Positions 33,600-44,534 of a stretch of 64,000 bases of DNA are shown one piece after another. The position numbers and the translations under genes are program-made. Position 1 is the stretch's first letter. Each line of letters opens with the position of its first letter. Below the pieces are notes generated by a model. It was not told where the DNA came from. It saw only the letters and a program-made list of their open reading frames with translations, and made no database searches. This DNA is from Xenopus tropicalis (Eukaryota > Chordata > Amphibia > Anura > Pipidae): positions 177,947,872 through 178,011,871 of the forward strand of contig NC_030677.2 of assembly GCF_000004195.4 (NCBI RefSeq), in the 5' to 3' direction.

Positions 33600-33985
33600 G
33601 CAGGAAAGGTCAGCAAGGTGTGGGGAGCAGAGGATCATACTCCCTCTTTACAAAGCATTAGTAAGGATCCATCTAGAATATGTCATGCAGCTTTGGGCTA
33701 CAGTCCTTAGAAAGGAGGAGCTAATTATAAAAGGGTTCTTTATAGTGAGGACTAAGTTGGTGAATTCTCCCCCAAAGCTGTTGTACTGGCAGATCCATTA
33801 GATGGTTTTCAGAAAGGACTGGATGGTTTTTTAAAAAGTGAGAAATTACCAAATTGCTGAAATTAACTTTAGTACAAAGTTGATCTAGGGATTGGTCTGA
33901 TTACCTTCAAATTCGAGCAGCAAAAAAGGTTAAACTTGGACGTGTGTCTTTTTTCAACCTAATCTGTTATTATGTAGCCTGCCAC
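33600..33985 (+). mobile_element. LINE 3'-end fragment
   Basis: The + strand frame from 33639 reads LPLYKALVRIHLEYVMQLWA then TVLRKEELI, the conserved C-terminal stretch of certain vertebrate LINE ORF2 proteins (pattern LYK.LVRPHLEYA.Q.W.P). It is followed by a deleted remainder and the typical tail GGACGTGTGTCTTTTTTCAA ... TATTATGTAGCC. The family (L2/CR1-like or other) is from memory of the tail and not certain. Confidence 0.6.
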
Positions 33986-34117
33986 ACATAATATACCATG
34001 ATTTGTGTACTCACCATAAATCCAGGTTGTGGTTATTGAAACAATGGGATTTATTTTACTTGTTATAATTTTATCAAGGTGAGTGATATACATATGAGAA
34101 CACAACTAGAACATAAC
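33986..34117. other. intronic sequence, nothing recognised
   Basis: No supported feature. Confidence 0.4.
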
Positions 34118-34129
34118 TAGAACACAAAA

Positions 34130-34283
34130 GTATATCTAGTATAAATAAATTTGAAGCAACTGGACTTGTATAGTAATCATTGAAGACGTTTCACTACTCA
34201 TCCGAGCAGCTTCTTCAGTTCAACTGATTGGTATGGGAAGTCCTCAGCATATATACTCTTCCACTAATCCAATCACAATGGCA
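34130..34283. repeat. Penelope-like element, left inverted terminal repeat
   Basis: Reverse complement of 35318-35471. It includes GAAGACGTTTCACTACTCAT and TCCACTAATCCAATCACAAT. The protein-like sequence starts immediately after it. Confidence 0.95.
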
Positions 34284-34284
34284 T

Positions 34285-34809
34285 TTGTGCCTGAACACCA
34301 CATACTTCAAATACAAGGACCAATTTTACAGGCAAAAACATGGCTGTGCAATGGGTTCACCAGTTTCTCCCATTGTAGCAAACTTGTACATGGAAGAAGT
34401 GGAAAGGAAGGCCCTACTCACATTCAATGGAACTACACCAAGTCACTGGTTCAGGTATGTAGATGACACGTGGGTTAAAATCAGATCCAACGAAGTGGCG
34501 GCCTTTTCAGAACACATTAACTCAGTGGACAACAACATCAAGTTCACAAGGGAGGATGTCCATGAGAACAAACTTGCTTTTTTGGACTGTTTGATATCCA
34601 TTCAAGAGGGGGGTATCTTGAAAACAGAAGTATACAGGAAACCCACTCACACGGATCAATATCTGTTGTTCGATTCCCACCATCCGCTGGAACACAAACT
34701 GGGTGTCATTAGAACTCTACACCATAGGGCGGAAAGTGTAACAACTGATACAGGAGAATTTTCAACAAACACCACATCCCTGTGTTTTTCAAACCTAGCA
34801 ACACACTGA
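34285..34809 (+). pseudogene. Penelope-like reverse transcriptase, C-terminal part
   Basis: Recognisable protein starts right after the left terminal repeat with TTYFKYKDQFYRQKHGCAMG. GCAMGSPVSPIVANLYME is reverse transcriptase motif 4, and HWFRYVDDTWV contains the catalytic YVDD of the palm. KLAFLDCLIS and EVYRKPTHTDQYLLFDSHHP are the characteristic following segments, and HPLEHKLGVIRTLHHRA leads to the thumb. The N-terminal motifs, including the first catalytic Asp, are missing, removed by truncation. Near 34765-34785 the frame shifts; the last ~15 codons of the open frame (to 34809) are out of register with the endonuclease. The product would not be active. Confidence 0.92.
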
Positions 34810-35210
34810 GACAAAAACTTGTACACCCAAAGGATCCAACACCAAAGGAAAAACAAAGCAATGTTGTATACGCAGTCCAGTGTAGTGAGGAGTGCACAGA
34901 CCTTTACATTGGTGAGACAAAGCAACTGCTCTCTAAGCGAATGGCTCAGCATAGGAGGGCGAACACTACAGGCCAGGACTCTGCTGTCTTTCTACACCTA
35001 AAAGACAAGGGACAAATTTTGGACAAAGAAGACCGCTGGTTTGAAAGAGGTGTAAAAGAGGCCATTCATGTCAAAGTGGAGAAACCATCCCTTAACAGAG
35101 GCGGGGGACTTCGACACCATCTGTCTGCTACATACAATGCTGTTCTAACATCTGTACCCCGGCAGTTTCAGAACTCTTCACACATCCATTCATGCAACTC
35201 TAACAAGTAA
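34782..35210 (+). pseudogene. Penelope-like GIY-YIG endonuclease domain
   Basis: Downstream frame of the same polyprotein after a frameshift. It reads FFKPSNTLRQKLVHPKDPTP, then NVVYAVQCSEECTDLYIGET, the GIY-YIG signature in its Penelope form (VVY...YIGET) preceded by the paired Cys. It continues with SKRMAQHRRA (catalytic Arg and conserved His), SAVFLHL, then RWFERGVKEAIHV (acidic metal ligand) and PSLNRGGGL (conserved Asn). The stop at 35210 follows SNK. In these elements this Uri-like nuclease cuts the target DNA to prime reverse transcription. The domain itself looks unbroken but is separated from the reverse transcriptase by the frameshift. Confidence 0.92.
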
Positions 35211-35317
35211 CACCTGTTTGAAGAGTTGCATGATACTTGGGTAATCCTTTCAAAGTAACTCCACAGCATTCACACCTCTGTGAGTTTCAGATGTCACCTT
35301 TCTGAAGAGTTACATAG

Positions 35318-35471
35318 TGCCATTGTGATTGGATTAGTGGAAGAGTATATATGCTGAGGACTTCCCATACCAATCAGTTGAACTGAAGAAGCTGCTCGGA
35401 TGAGTAGTGAAACGTCTTCAATGATTACTATACAAGTCCAGTTGCTTCAAATTTATTTATACTAGATATAC
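35318..35471. repeat. Penelope-like element, right inverted terminal repeat
   Basis: Inverse of 34130-34283. It contains an evident stem-loop at 35384-35420: TGAAGA pairs with TCTTCA outside, and CTGCTC with GAGTAG inside around GGAT, with TGAAACG on the 3' side of the inner stem. Confidence 0.95.
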
Positions 35472-35517
35472 CATGACCTGGATGAATGAAAATCTTCATA
35501 GACATAGAACACAAAAG

Positions 35518-37012
35518 CTTTCCTTATACAGTTAACTTCCCTCTTGTCAGAGTTTTATTTTTAAAACACACATTTTAGAAAAAAATAAAAATGTAGTTAT
35601 GTTTACTAGAAAAATAGAAATCTGTTTTGGTATGGTATATTACAAGTAATAATAGTACATTTTGAATAGGTGACCTATCCTTCAAATGATATCACTACTA
35701 CAGTACCTGATGTTATTTTGTTGTTTCTTGTTGTTTTGAATCCCCTTTCTGTTCTCTAGGACAAGTTTTTAACAAATTTCTTTTGATTCTCAGTTTTCTC
35801 TGCTCTGTTTATCAAGTTTTCCACCTTTTTATTTTCCTCTTGAAGTCTTTAGGCACCCTGATACGGTATTTAGATGTTTCTATAGTTTTTGCTTAGTTCA
35901 GGTATGCTCAGTTACTAACCCTCTAACAGAATTGAATGTTTTTATGGTATCACAACTGCCTTTTTCTATAAAATCACTTGTCCACCCTTTGTCAAGGTCT
36001 CTTCCCCACTTGCCAGTTTACCCTCTTCATCATAGAGCACCTCTTCATTAGCTTATTCATCTCATTTTACCTATAATTTTCCCATGATCGCTCGTTTCTC
36101 TTCTAAACTGGAGTGAAGTTTTCTTGAGCCACATAAGCAAGCCCATGATTTGGGATATTCTGTCATTTCTCTTTCCAACACAGTATTTAGTTGCTTGGGT
36201 TCTTCCCCATTCATTGTTCAAATACTGCAATATTGATGTTTAGTATCTTGCAAAGCATTATTAGCCATTAGATAACCTACTTGGTGTTTGCCCTAGTTAT
36301 GATCACACCCTTGCTAATGTCATTTGGATTACTAATCCACTCCTAGTCAAGGTTATATCTCCCAAATTCATAGTTTTCTAGTTACAGGTTGGGTGGAGCA
36401 TTCTTAAAGTTACTGTATTGATATATTTGACTTTTAGCTCACTCTTGTCATGTTATTACCCAATATTACACATATTGCAGACTGTATCTTCTTTTAGATA
36501 GGAACAAGAGAAGGATGGTCAGAGGGCCTAAAGCAAAACACCATAATGGAAACACCTGTAGTTGGCCTAATAGTGATATCACAGTAATCTTAGCTACCAT
36601 GGCTATACGAATGCCCTAGCTTAGCAGCTGCGACAGTAACTACTATTTTGCACTCACCTGCGGCTTATTTTACTCTTAATAGTTTTTTGTTTGTTTTTTT
36701 TGATTACCAAAAAACTATTTAGCCTGGGTATCTGTGCCATATATTTCTTGAAGTTTATAGCTTATGCAAACGTGCTGATTTATTTCTGATTATGGTTTCT
36801 ATATTTGGACTGATTTTTACATGTGTCTGTTTGCATGAATGCTTTTGTGTTGTGCCAAGAGTATTGGATTTTAGTGGCTACTTGTTAGGTACTCATAGAT
36901 CAGGGTGTTCTGACTGCCACTACTTGTCAATTTATCTGTTCCCTCTTGGTTACTCCCTGTTAATATTAGTAGAAAAAACAATAGGTCACCTTGTTTAGGC
37001 GCATTTTCAAAA
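35518..37012. other. arb2a intron, nothing recognised
   Basis: T-rich on the + strand, with no supported repeat family. The ORFs at 36792-37134 lack motifs. Confidence 0.4.
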
Positions 37013-37014
37013 TA

Positions 37015-38608
37015 CAAACCGGATTCCAAAAAAGTTGGGACACTAAACAAATTGTGAATAGAAACTGAACGCAGTGATGTGGAGGTGCCAACTTCTAATA
37101 TTTTATTCAGAATAGAACATAAATCACGGAACAAAAGTATAAACTGAGAAAATGTACCATTTTAAGGGAAAAATATGTTGATTCAGAATTTCATGGTGTC
37201 AACAAATCCCAAAAAAGTTGGGACAAGTAGCAATAAGAGGCTGGAAAACGTAAATTTGGCATAACGAAGAGCTGGAAGACCAAATAACACTAATTAGGTC
37301 AATTGGCAACATGATTGGGTATAAAAAGAGCTTCTCAGAGTGGCAGTGTCTCTCAGAAGCCAAGATGGGTAGAGGATCACCAATTCCCACAATGTTGCGC
37401 AGAAAGATAGTGGAGCAATATCAGGAAGGTGTTACCCAGCGAAAAATTGCAAAGATTTTGCATCTATCATCATCAACTGTGCATAACATCATCCGAAGAT
37501 TCAGAGAATCTGGAACAATCTCTGTGCGTAAGGGTCAAGGCCGTAAAACCATACTGGATGCCCGTGATCTCCGGGCCCTTAAACGACCACTGCACCACAA
37601 ACAGGAATGCTACTGTAAAGGAAATCACAGAATGGGCTCAGGAATACTTCCAGAAACCATTGTCAGTGAACACAATCCACCGTGCCATCCGCCGTTGCCA
37701 GCTGAAACTCTACAGTGCAAAGAAGAAGCCATTTCTAAGCAAGATCCACAAGCTCAGGCGTTTTCACTGGGCCAGGGATCATTTAAAATGGAGTGTGGCA
37801 AAATGGAAGACTGTTCTGTGGTCGGACGAGTCACGATTCGAAGTTCTTTTTGGAAATCTGGGACGCCATGTCATCCGGACCAAAGAGGACATGGACAACC
37901 CAAGTTGTTATCAACGCTCAGTTCAGAAGCCTGCATCTCTGATGGTATGGGGTTGCATGAGTGCGTGTGGCACGGGCAGCTTGCATGTCTGGAAAGGCAG
38001 CATCAATGCAGAAAAATATATTCAGGTTCTAGAACAACATATGCTCCCATCCAGACGTCATCTCTTTCAGGGAAGACCCTGCATTTTTCAACAAGATAAT
38101 GCCAGACCACATTCTGCATCAATCACAACATCATGGCTGCGTAGGAGAAGGATCTGGGTACTGAAATGGCCAGTCTGCAGTCCAGATCTTTCACCTTTAG
38201 AGAACATTTGGCGCATCATAAAGAGGAAGGTGCGACAAAGAAGGCCCAAGACGATTGAACAGTTAGAGGCCTGTATTAGACAAGAATGGGAGAGCATTCC
38301 TATTCCTAAACTTGAGAAACTGGTCTCCTCGGTCCCCAGACGTCTGTTGAGTGTTGTAAGAAGAAGGGGAGATGCCACACAGTGGTGAAAATGGCCTTGT
38401 CCCAACTTTTTTGGGATTTGTTGACACCATGAAATTCTGAATCAACATATTTTTCCCTTAAAATGGTACATTTTCTCAGTTTAAACTTTTGTTCCGTGAT
38501 TTATGTTCTATTCTGAATAAAATATTAGAAGTTGGCACCTCCACATCATTGCATTCAGTTTTTATTCACAATTTGTTTAGTGTCCCAACTTTTTTGGAAT
38601 CCGGTTTG
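37015..38608 (+). mobile_element. Tc1-type transposon, family C
   Basis: A 1594-bp element flanked by TA (37013-37014, 38609-38610). The termini are CAAACCGGATTCCAAAAAAG and its inverse; the inverted repeats extend ~200 bp and contain an inner copy of CCAAAAAAGTTGGGACA (near 37210 and 38400), again the IR/DR layout. It encodes one transposase, broken by a single frameshift. Confidence 0.95.
37365..38388 (+). pseudogene. Tc1-family DD34E transposase with one frameshift
   Basis: The start MGRGSPIPTMLRRKIVEQYQ opens the DNA-binding region (GVTQRKIAKILHLSSSTVHN is the first helix-turn-helix). At about 37575-37600 (around CTTAAACGACCACTGCACC) an indel shifts the frame, and the protein resumes as HCTTNRNATVKEITEWAQEY. 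The catalytic part shows LWSDESRFE, FQQDNARPHSA and SPDLSPLENIW; there are 34 residues between the second Asp and the Glu. GRHVIRTKEDMDNPSCYQRS lies between the first and second Asp. It ends RRGDATQW then TGA at 38386-38388. Apart from the single indel the frame is clean, so inactivation looks recent. Confidence 0.92.
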
Positions 38609-38610
38609 TA

Positions 38611-39679
38611 CAAGTGAAGTGAGACCCACCTTGCTTCTCATAGATGACAGAAGCCTTAGGTGGCTGTAGCCATTTCTATAACCATTACATGAGCAGGACT
38701 TAAACTTCTCCCTGTGACATTGCCATTACCATTGCTTAGGAGTATTGGCATGTTTATTTTGACTTAATTCTATCTGACCTAAATTGAAAAGATGATTTTC
38801 TTTATTATGTTACCTGCCTGACATACATAGGAGCTTCAAATGGATTTTACCTTTTAATGAGAAATTTTATTGGCAGAAGGAGACAGCACAGACTTAACTC
38901 TAAAATAATTAATTTCCCCCATCTCTTTCTCTCGTTTCCTCTTTCATATATGATTTAAAGCCCCAAAGACAACTTCCCAGGTACCTGTGAAACTGGAAAA
39001 ATTCTAGACATTTTTTCTGTTTGGCATTAACATTTCTGCAGATGCTGCTACTGATTTGCTAAATTCCCAGAAACATTCAATTTAATGTTATACAGTGCTA
39101 ATTAAGTGTGAATTAGTAAGGATAATTTGCTAACACTGGGTTATTTGTACCTGGGCATTAACTCATGGTGACCAATCAGATGTGTCCTGCCACTGTTTTA
39201 CGTGAAGCTGGCTGAACAAAGCTAATCACTGATAATTGCCATAGGTTACAGTTCAGGTACAAATTTCTCAGTGCTAACCCCAGTCAATCGTGTTTGCTTA
39301 TCAAAAGTGGACAATTTTGCATCAGTTCAGTAACTTACAGCAAGCATTCATGAACAGTCTACTGCAAGATAGAAACTGTTGTATAGGTTGCTATGTGTTA
39401 ATATACTGGTGCATAATTGCCTATTTTTAGCAAATGAGCCCCCACTGGGCATCAAGAAGAAATCCCTGCATCTTAGCTCTCATTGACTGTTGACTTGTTA
39501 GAACTCCTAATGAGCTTACAGTGACAGCCAAGAGAAAAAGTTGGTTGGTACTTCTGTGGAGAAGAAGACCAACAAATTTTAAATTATTTTTAAAAAGGAG
39601 AATTCATAGTAGGAAACCGCAAACTGGCTTCAGTCATCAGAAACAGTATCGATTGTAGCGTAGAATGTGTTAATCTTTA
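38611..39679. other. arb2a intron, nothing recognised
   Basis: No supported feature. Confidence 0.4.
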
Positions 39680-39987
39680 AACCTCAGGGTCATTGATTTA
39701 AATTGTATCAGAAGCCAGTGTAGGGATAGGCAGAGATAGAACTTTTATTAAGGTATATGAGCCTGGTCTTGTATGTTTAAATTGGACATTTAATAGGGTT
39801 ACAGTAGTTATGTTATGATGTGATATGAGTGATAATAATAATAATTGATTGAGTTTAGGAAATAATCCTTGGGTAAAAATGATTTATTGATTGATTAGAT
39901 ATAAGCAGTAAATGACAGGGCAGAATCAAAGTTAGTCCCAAAACATGGGTCTGTTGAGTAGAGAAAGAGAAATGTTTATATTATATA
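39680..39987 (+). repeat. older dispersed repeat, left part (split by Tc1 copy A3)
   Basis: Phrases such as CAGAAGCCAGTGTAGGGATA, CAGAGATAGAAC, GATGTGATATGAGTGATAAT and GCAGAATCAAAGTTAGTCCC match, loosely and from memory, a dispersed repeat seen in frogs and other vertebrates. The same repeat seems to resume at 41605. Class unknown. Confidence 0.4.
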
Positions 39988-41602
39988 CAGTGGAGGAAAT
40001 AATTATTTGACCCCTCACTGATTTTGTAAGTTTGTCCAATGACAAAGAAATGAAAAGTCTCAGAACAGTATCATTTCAATGGTAGGTTTATTTTAACAGT
40101 GGCAGATAGCACATCAAAAGGAAAATCGAAAAAATAACTTTAAATAAAAGATAGCAACTGATTTGCATTTCATTGAGTGAAATAAGTTTTTGAACCCCTA
40201 CCAACCATTAAGAGTTCTGGCTCCCACAGAGTGGTTAGACACTTCTACTCAATTAGTCAACCTCATTAAGGACACCTGTCTTAACTAGTCACCTGTATAA
40301 AAGACACCTGTCCACAGAATCAATCAATCAAGCAGACTCCAAACTCTCCAACATGGGAAAGACCAAAGAGCTGTCCAAGGATGTCAGAGACAAAATTGTA
40401 GACCTGCACAAGGCTGGAATGGGCTACAAAACCATAAGCAAGAAGCTGGGAGAGAAGGTGACAACTGTTGGTGCGATTGTTCGAAAATGGAAGGAGCACA
40501 AAATGACCATCAATCGACCTCGCTCTGGGGCTCCACGCAAGATCTCACCTCGTGGGGTGTCAATGATTCTGACAAAGGTGAAAAAGCATCCTAGAACTAC
40601 ACGGGAGGAGTTAGTTAATGACCTCAAATTAGCAGGGACCACAGTCACCAAGAAAACCATTGGAAACACATTACACCGCAATGGATTAAAATCCTGCAGG
40701 GCTCACAAGGTCCCCCTGCTCAAGAAGGCACATGTGCAGGCCCGTTTGAAGTTTGCCAATGAACACCTGAATGATTCTGTGAGTGACTGGGAGAAGGTGC
40801 TGTGGTCTGATGAGACCAAAATAGAGCTCTTTGGCATTAACTCAACTCGCTGTGTTTGGAGGAAGAAAAATGCTGCCTATGACCCCCAAAACACCGTCCC
40901 CACCGTCAAGCATGGGGGTGGAAACATTTTGCTTTGGGGGTGTTTTTCTGCTAAGGGCACAGGACAACTTATTCGCATTAACGGGAAAATGGACGGAGCC
41001 ATGTATCGTGAAATCCTGAACGACAACCTCCTTCCCTCTGCCAGGAAACTGAAAATGGGTCGTGGATGGGTGTCCCAGCACGACAATGACCCAAAACATA
41101 CAGCAAAGGCAACAAAGGAGTGGCTCAAGAAGAAGCACATTAAGGTCATGGAGTGGCCTAGTCAGTCTCCGGACCTTAATCCAATAGAAAACCTATGGAG
41201 GGAGCTCAAGCTCAGAGTTGCACAGAGACAGCCTCGAAACCTTAGGGATTTAGAGATGATCTGCAAAGAGGAGTGGACCAACATTCCTCCTAAAATGTGC
41301 GCAAACTTGGTCATCAATTACAAGAAACGTTTGACCTCTGTGCTTGCAAACAAGGGTTTTTCCACTAAGTATTAAGTCTTTTTTTGTTAGAGGGTTCAAA
41401 AACTTATTTCACTCAATGAAATGCAAATCAGTTGCTATCTTTTATTTAAAGTTATTTTTTCGATTTTCCTTTTGATGTGCTATCTGCCACTGTTAAAATA
41501 AACCTACCATTGAAATGATACTGTTCTGAGACTTTTCATTTCTTTGTCATTGGACAAACTTACAAAATCAGTGAGGGGGTCAAATAATTATTTCCTCCAC
41601 TG
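39988..41602 (+). mobile_element. Tc1-type transposon, family A copy 3 (complete)
   Basis: A 1615-bp copy flanked by TA at 39986-39987 and 41603-41604, with the same terminal repeats as copies 1 and 2 but in the opposite orientation. One extra G in the right repeat (GTGAGGGGGTCAAA) accounts for its length. It interrupts an older repeat. Confidence 0.95.
40353..41375 (+). CDS. Tc1-family DD34E transposase, full-length open frame
   Basis: 340 residues, from [10 protein letters not shown] to GFSTKY, with no stop or frameshift. Domains as in copy 1: helix-turn-helix region (residues ~1-120, including [20 protein letters not shown]), then the RNase H-like catalytic domain with [14 protein letters not shown] and NPIENLW (DD34E spacing). 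Private changes relative to the other two copies: the residue before the catalytic QHDND is Ser instead of Phe (GWVSQHDND), CRARK has become CRAHK and MILRKV has become MILTKV. The Phe-to-Ser change sits next to a catalytic Asp and could weaken activity although the frame is open. Confidence 0.93.
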   Translation: MGKTKELSKDVRDKIVDLHKAGMGYKTISKKLGEKVTTVGAIVRKWKEHKMTINRPRSGAPRKISPRGVSMILTKVKKHPRTTREELVNDLKLAGTTVTKKTIGNTLHRNGLKSCRAHKVPLLKKAHVQARLKFANEHLNDSVSDWEKVLWSDETKIELFGINSTRCVWRKKNAAYDPQNTVPTVKHGGGNILLWGCFSAKGTGQLIRINGKMDGAMYREILNDNLLPSARKLKMGRGWVSQHDNDPKHTAKATKEWLKKKHIKVMEWPSQSPDLNPIENLWRELKLRVAQRQPRNLRDLEMICKEEWTNIPPKMCANLVINYKKRLTSVLANKGFSTKY

Positions 41603-41604
41603 TA

Positions 41605-41890
41605 TAAGGTAGCAGTGGGACATGGCTGACAAGCAAAAGGAGACCCAAGTTAAAAGATCAAAAAGAGGTCCAAATGAAAAGATCTGGGCTGAGGAGAGGG
41701 AAATTTGAGAATCCTCAACACAGAGGTGTTATTGGAAGTCATATGAATGAGTTAGTTGGCCAAAAGACAGAGTATATGGATAATAATAAAAGACCCAGGG
41801 CAGATCCTTGAGGAACCCCAACAGGCAGTGTTAAGGAAGAAGATGCTACTCCATTGTGTGTGCCCACAAACCAGAACACACAATAAACTA
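41605..41890 (+). repeat. older dispersed repeat, right part
   Basis: Continues the repeat broken at 39987. GGCAGATCCTTGAGGAACCC and CAACAGGCAGTG are the most recognisable phrases. With the left part it shows that Tc1 copy A3 is a nested, younger insertion. Confidence 0.4.
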
Positions 41891-43699
41891 ATCCTGTTAA
41901 GGCCAGCTAGTGATATACAGGTATAGAATTATTATCCAGAATTATTGGGATTGGGAGGATTTCAGATACTGAATCAACTAAAATGATTTAAACTTAAAAC
42001 ATGCAATTGTTGTATTATCAACATGAGTATATAGTGGCTTATTTTAGCACACTTACATTTAGTGGGTGTTGATGGACTTGCTCTTTAATTATACCTTCAT
42101 ATCAAAAGCGTGGATAACCCAGGTTTCCCTAGGTAGCTAAAGTTGGATAACTGCTCCCAATCTTCCTGTTAGGTCAACCACAAAAATTAAAATACAATTG
42201 AGGGCTCAAGGAAGGGATTCTTATCAAAACGACTACTCACCATGCCATTATGGCAACTGGCTGTAACAAATGGGTTTGTGTTTTATTGTATGACAATTAA
42301 TTTCCAAGCGTAATGCAACGTGACAGTAGCAAGACGATGAAAGACGTGCAGACTTGTCATAAAAGTGACCTTTCCGTCCAGGTCGAACCAAAGCCATTTT
42401 TAACAAGCAACCTCCGAAAGAGTGTAACTTCTTTTGTACTTTGTTAATTAGTTATTGATTCGAAACAATGCACTACAAAATATTGTCAGATTAGCTTGAC
42501 GCCAGCAAGGTCACGGTGTGCCCGTCTAGTCTTGATCATTTTTATACTCCACAAAAAACTCACTCTTTTAAACCTTTTGTTTGAAGGTTTATTTTTTTCT
42601 ATTGTCTTGGTTTCCATTTTAGAATAATTGAGATTGGGCTTCTTCTCTTAGAATCACTGAGTTTGCAACATGTTTTTGTAAATTATGTAACTAAATCTAA
42701 TTTCTTAGATTGTGCCTTGGCAACAAATGGACAGGAAAACTATGTAGGATAGATGCTCCTCCTTTTCCTGTCTGTAACCCATCCTCATTTAGGGTTTTTT
42801 TTGTCTTTAATAATCTTTCTTTTGTTTTCAATATAACAGAGAGAAGGATATAGAAGGAAATAAGTGTGGGCGCTGGGGAATTAATATTTGTAGAAAAATA
42901 TTATTATTATTATTTTGCTGCTTAGGAGATAGATTCTTTCCTACACTCTGGGAGCAGTGCCGTTTGGGGTTGTTGTACCACATTATGAGTCCAGCTGACA
43001 CTCAGCTACTCATATTATGTAGTGATTATACAAGGGCTGTTTTCTAAAGTGGCACCAAAGTATTACAAGCATGTCGGATGTAAGCAAGACTGCATGTAGG
43101 GCAGTAGTATAAGTGATTTAATTAAACGGTTACTTAAGCTCAATGACATAAACATATTTTTAATAGTGGGAAATATGACTCTCTGCAGCCTTATATGTGT
43201 ATATTAACTTCCTCATAGGACTGAATTGCTGTCATTTTTCCTAATTAATCACATGGTGGGAAGGTGCAGGGGCATAGTTTGTTAGGACCTTCAACAATCT
43301 TATTAACTTCTTTTATAAACATTTTGTTTATATTGTATAAAGTAGTGAGTTCCGCTCCAGAACACTTGCATTCTGCCCCTAAATACTGGCCCTTTGCGCT
43401 GTCTCACCACTGTTGTGTTCTGTCCTGCCTATATACATGTACAGTATATGATAATTTATTATTGGAACTGTGATAAAATTTGATTTTGAATTCTACATTG
43501 AATTATACATCTAATTTGCTCTGCCAGTGTGTGACTTAAGTAGCATTTCTGGCAGACATCATTTATTGAGTAATAATGATAGACAATATGTTAGAAGCAC
43601 AAGTATGAGACACAGAACTTTGTATAGAGGAGTGTAGCATGATTCTGTTTTGAGAAAAATTTAAAAATTGTTCCCAGTTTTTCTCAGCTGAATGAGAAA
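41891..43699. other. arb2a intron, mostly unrecognised
   Basis: 41918-42000 (TACAGGTATAGAATTATTAT...) may be a worn end of the palindromic MITE family. The block 42300-42560 has balanced composition and several CpGs without repeat signs. No exon seen. Confidence 0.35.
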
Positions 43700-44330
43700 T
43701 GCACTGAACATTTTTTGAATGTTCTCTCGCATTGGGCAAGGTTCCTATAGATTTCAATCTTAAATGAACTGGAGAATAATGATGTCCTGTTTTTCTTTAC
43801 TTGAAAATTTGTGAAAATAAATTTGTAGTCAATGGGTATTTTTTTGTGGCGACTTTTCTTTGTTTGCGGCAACTTATTTTTTGAAAAATAAATTGGTGCC
43901 TATGAGCAGTTTTCTATGCCTATTCTTTCTGCAGTGACTTTTTTTCACAGCGGCTTTTTCCATGAAGGATACATGGTCTTATAGGCAGCAAATTTTTTTG
44001 TGCAAAATACATTAAGGTCTATGGATGTTTTGTCATGGTTTTGCAGCGGTTTTGACAAATTATTTGGCAGTGCTTTTATGGGGAATATTGACACAAATTC
44101 ATCCCTTTTGAAAAAATCATGCTTATTACTACTGGAAAATTCTCAAGAACTCTCATGAATTCTCAGTTAAGTGGAGTGATAAAATTAATTTAAACAAACA
44201 TAGATATACTTATTGGTAGTGATGAGCGAAATTTTTTGGCAGGCATGGAGGCTGAATTTCCGCATTTCGCCATTGGCGGATTTTTCTGTGAAACAGGCGC
44301 AAAAATTTGCAGCGAGCGACCACATTCTTG
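43700..44330. repeat. degraded MITE sequence of the ATGAGCGAA/GGCGA class
   Basis: Repeated phrases around GGTCTATGGATG, TTTGCAGCGGTTTT and, at 44216-44330, TAGTGATGAGCGAAATTTTT with CATTTCGCCATTGGCGGA. They resemble the interior and end of the frog repeat family also seen at 25305-26070. Borders unclear. Confidence 0.45.
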
Positions 44331-44357
44331 TGATCTCCAAAATCACTGATGTTAGAA

Positions 44358-44534
44358 CAGGGGTGGGCAAACTACGGCCCCTTGGCCTTTTTAATCCGGC
44401 CCGCCCGACGACGCCAAGTCTCATCATGGCGGGCCGGAATTAAAGAGACGAAGGGGGCGTAACGCTGGCCTGGCCCGGTCCGGCCCGGGGGTAAGTAAAT
44501 GTGGCCCGTGAGCCAAAAAGTTTGCCCACCCCTG
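44358..44534. mobile_element. 177-bp hAT MITE with 8-bp target duplication
   Basis: Flanked by TGTTAGAA at 44350-44357 and 44535-44542. The termini CAGGGGTGGGCAAACT and AGTTTGCCCACCCCTG are perfect inverse copies. The interior is very GC-rich (GGCCCGCCCGACG, GGCCCGGTCCGGCCCGGG). The duplication length and CAGGGG start are standard hAT features. No coding capacity. Confidence 0.93.

Larger units (their letters stand above)
34131..35504 (+). mobile_element. Penelope-like retroelement (Neptune type), 5'-truncated
   Basis: The body carries the end of a reverse transcriptase followed by a GIY-YIG endonuclease, the gene order of Penelope-like elements. It is enclosed by inverted repeats of 154 bp (34130-34283 and 35318-35471) that appear identical as read. 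A 33-bp tail (CATGACCTGGATGAATGAAA onward) follows the right arm. The 13-bp direct repeat TAGAACACAAAAG at 34118-34130 and 35505-35517 is a convincing target duplication and marks the true borders. Inverted terminal copies with a 5'-truncated body are a known outcome for these elements. Confidence 0.93.
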
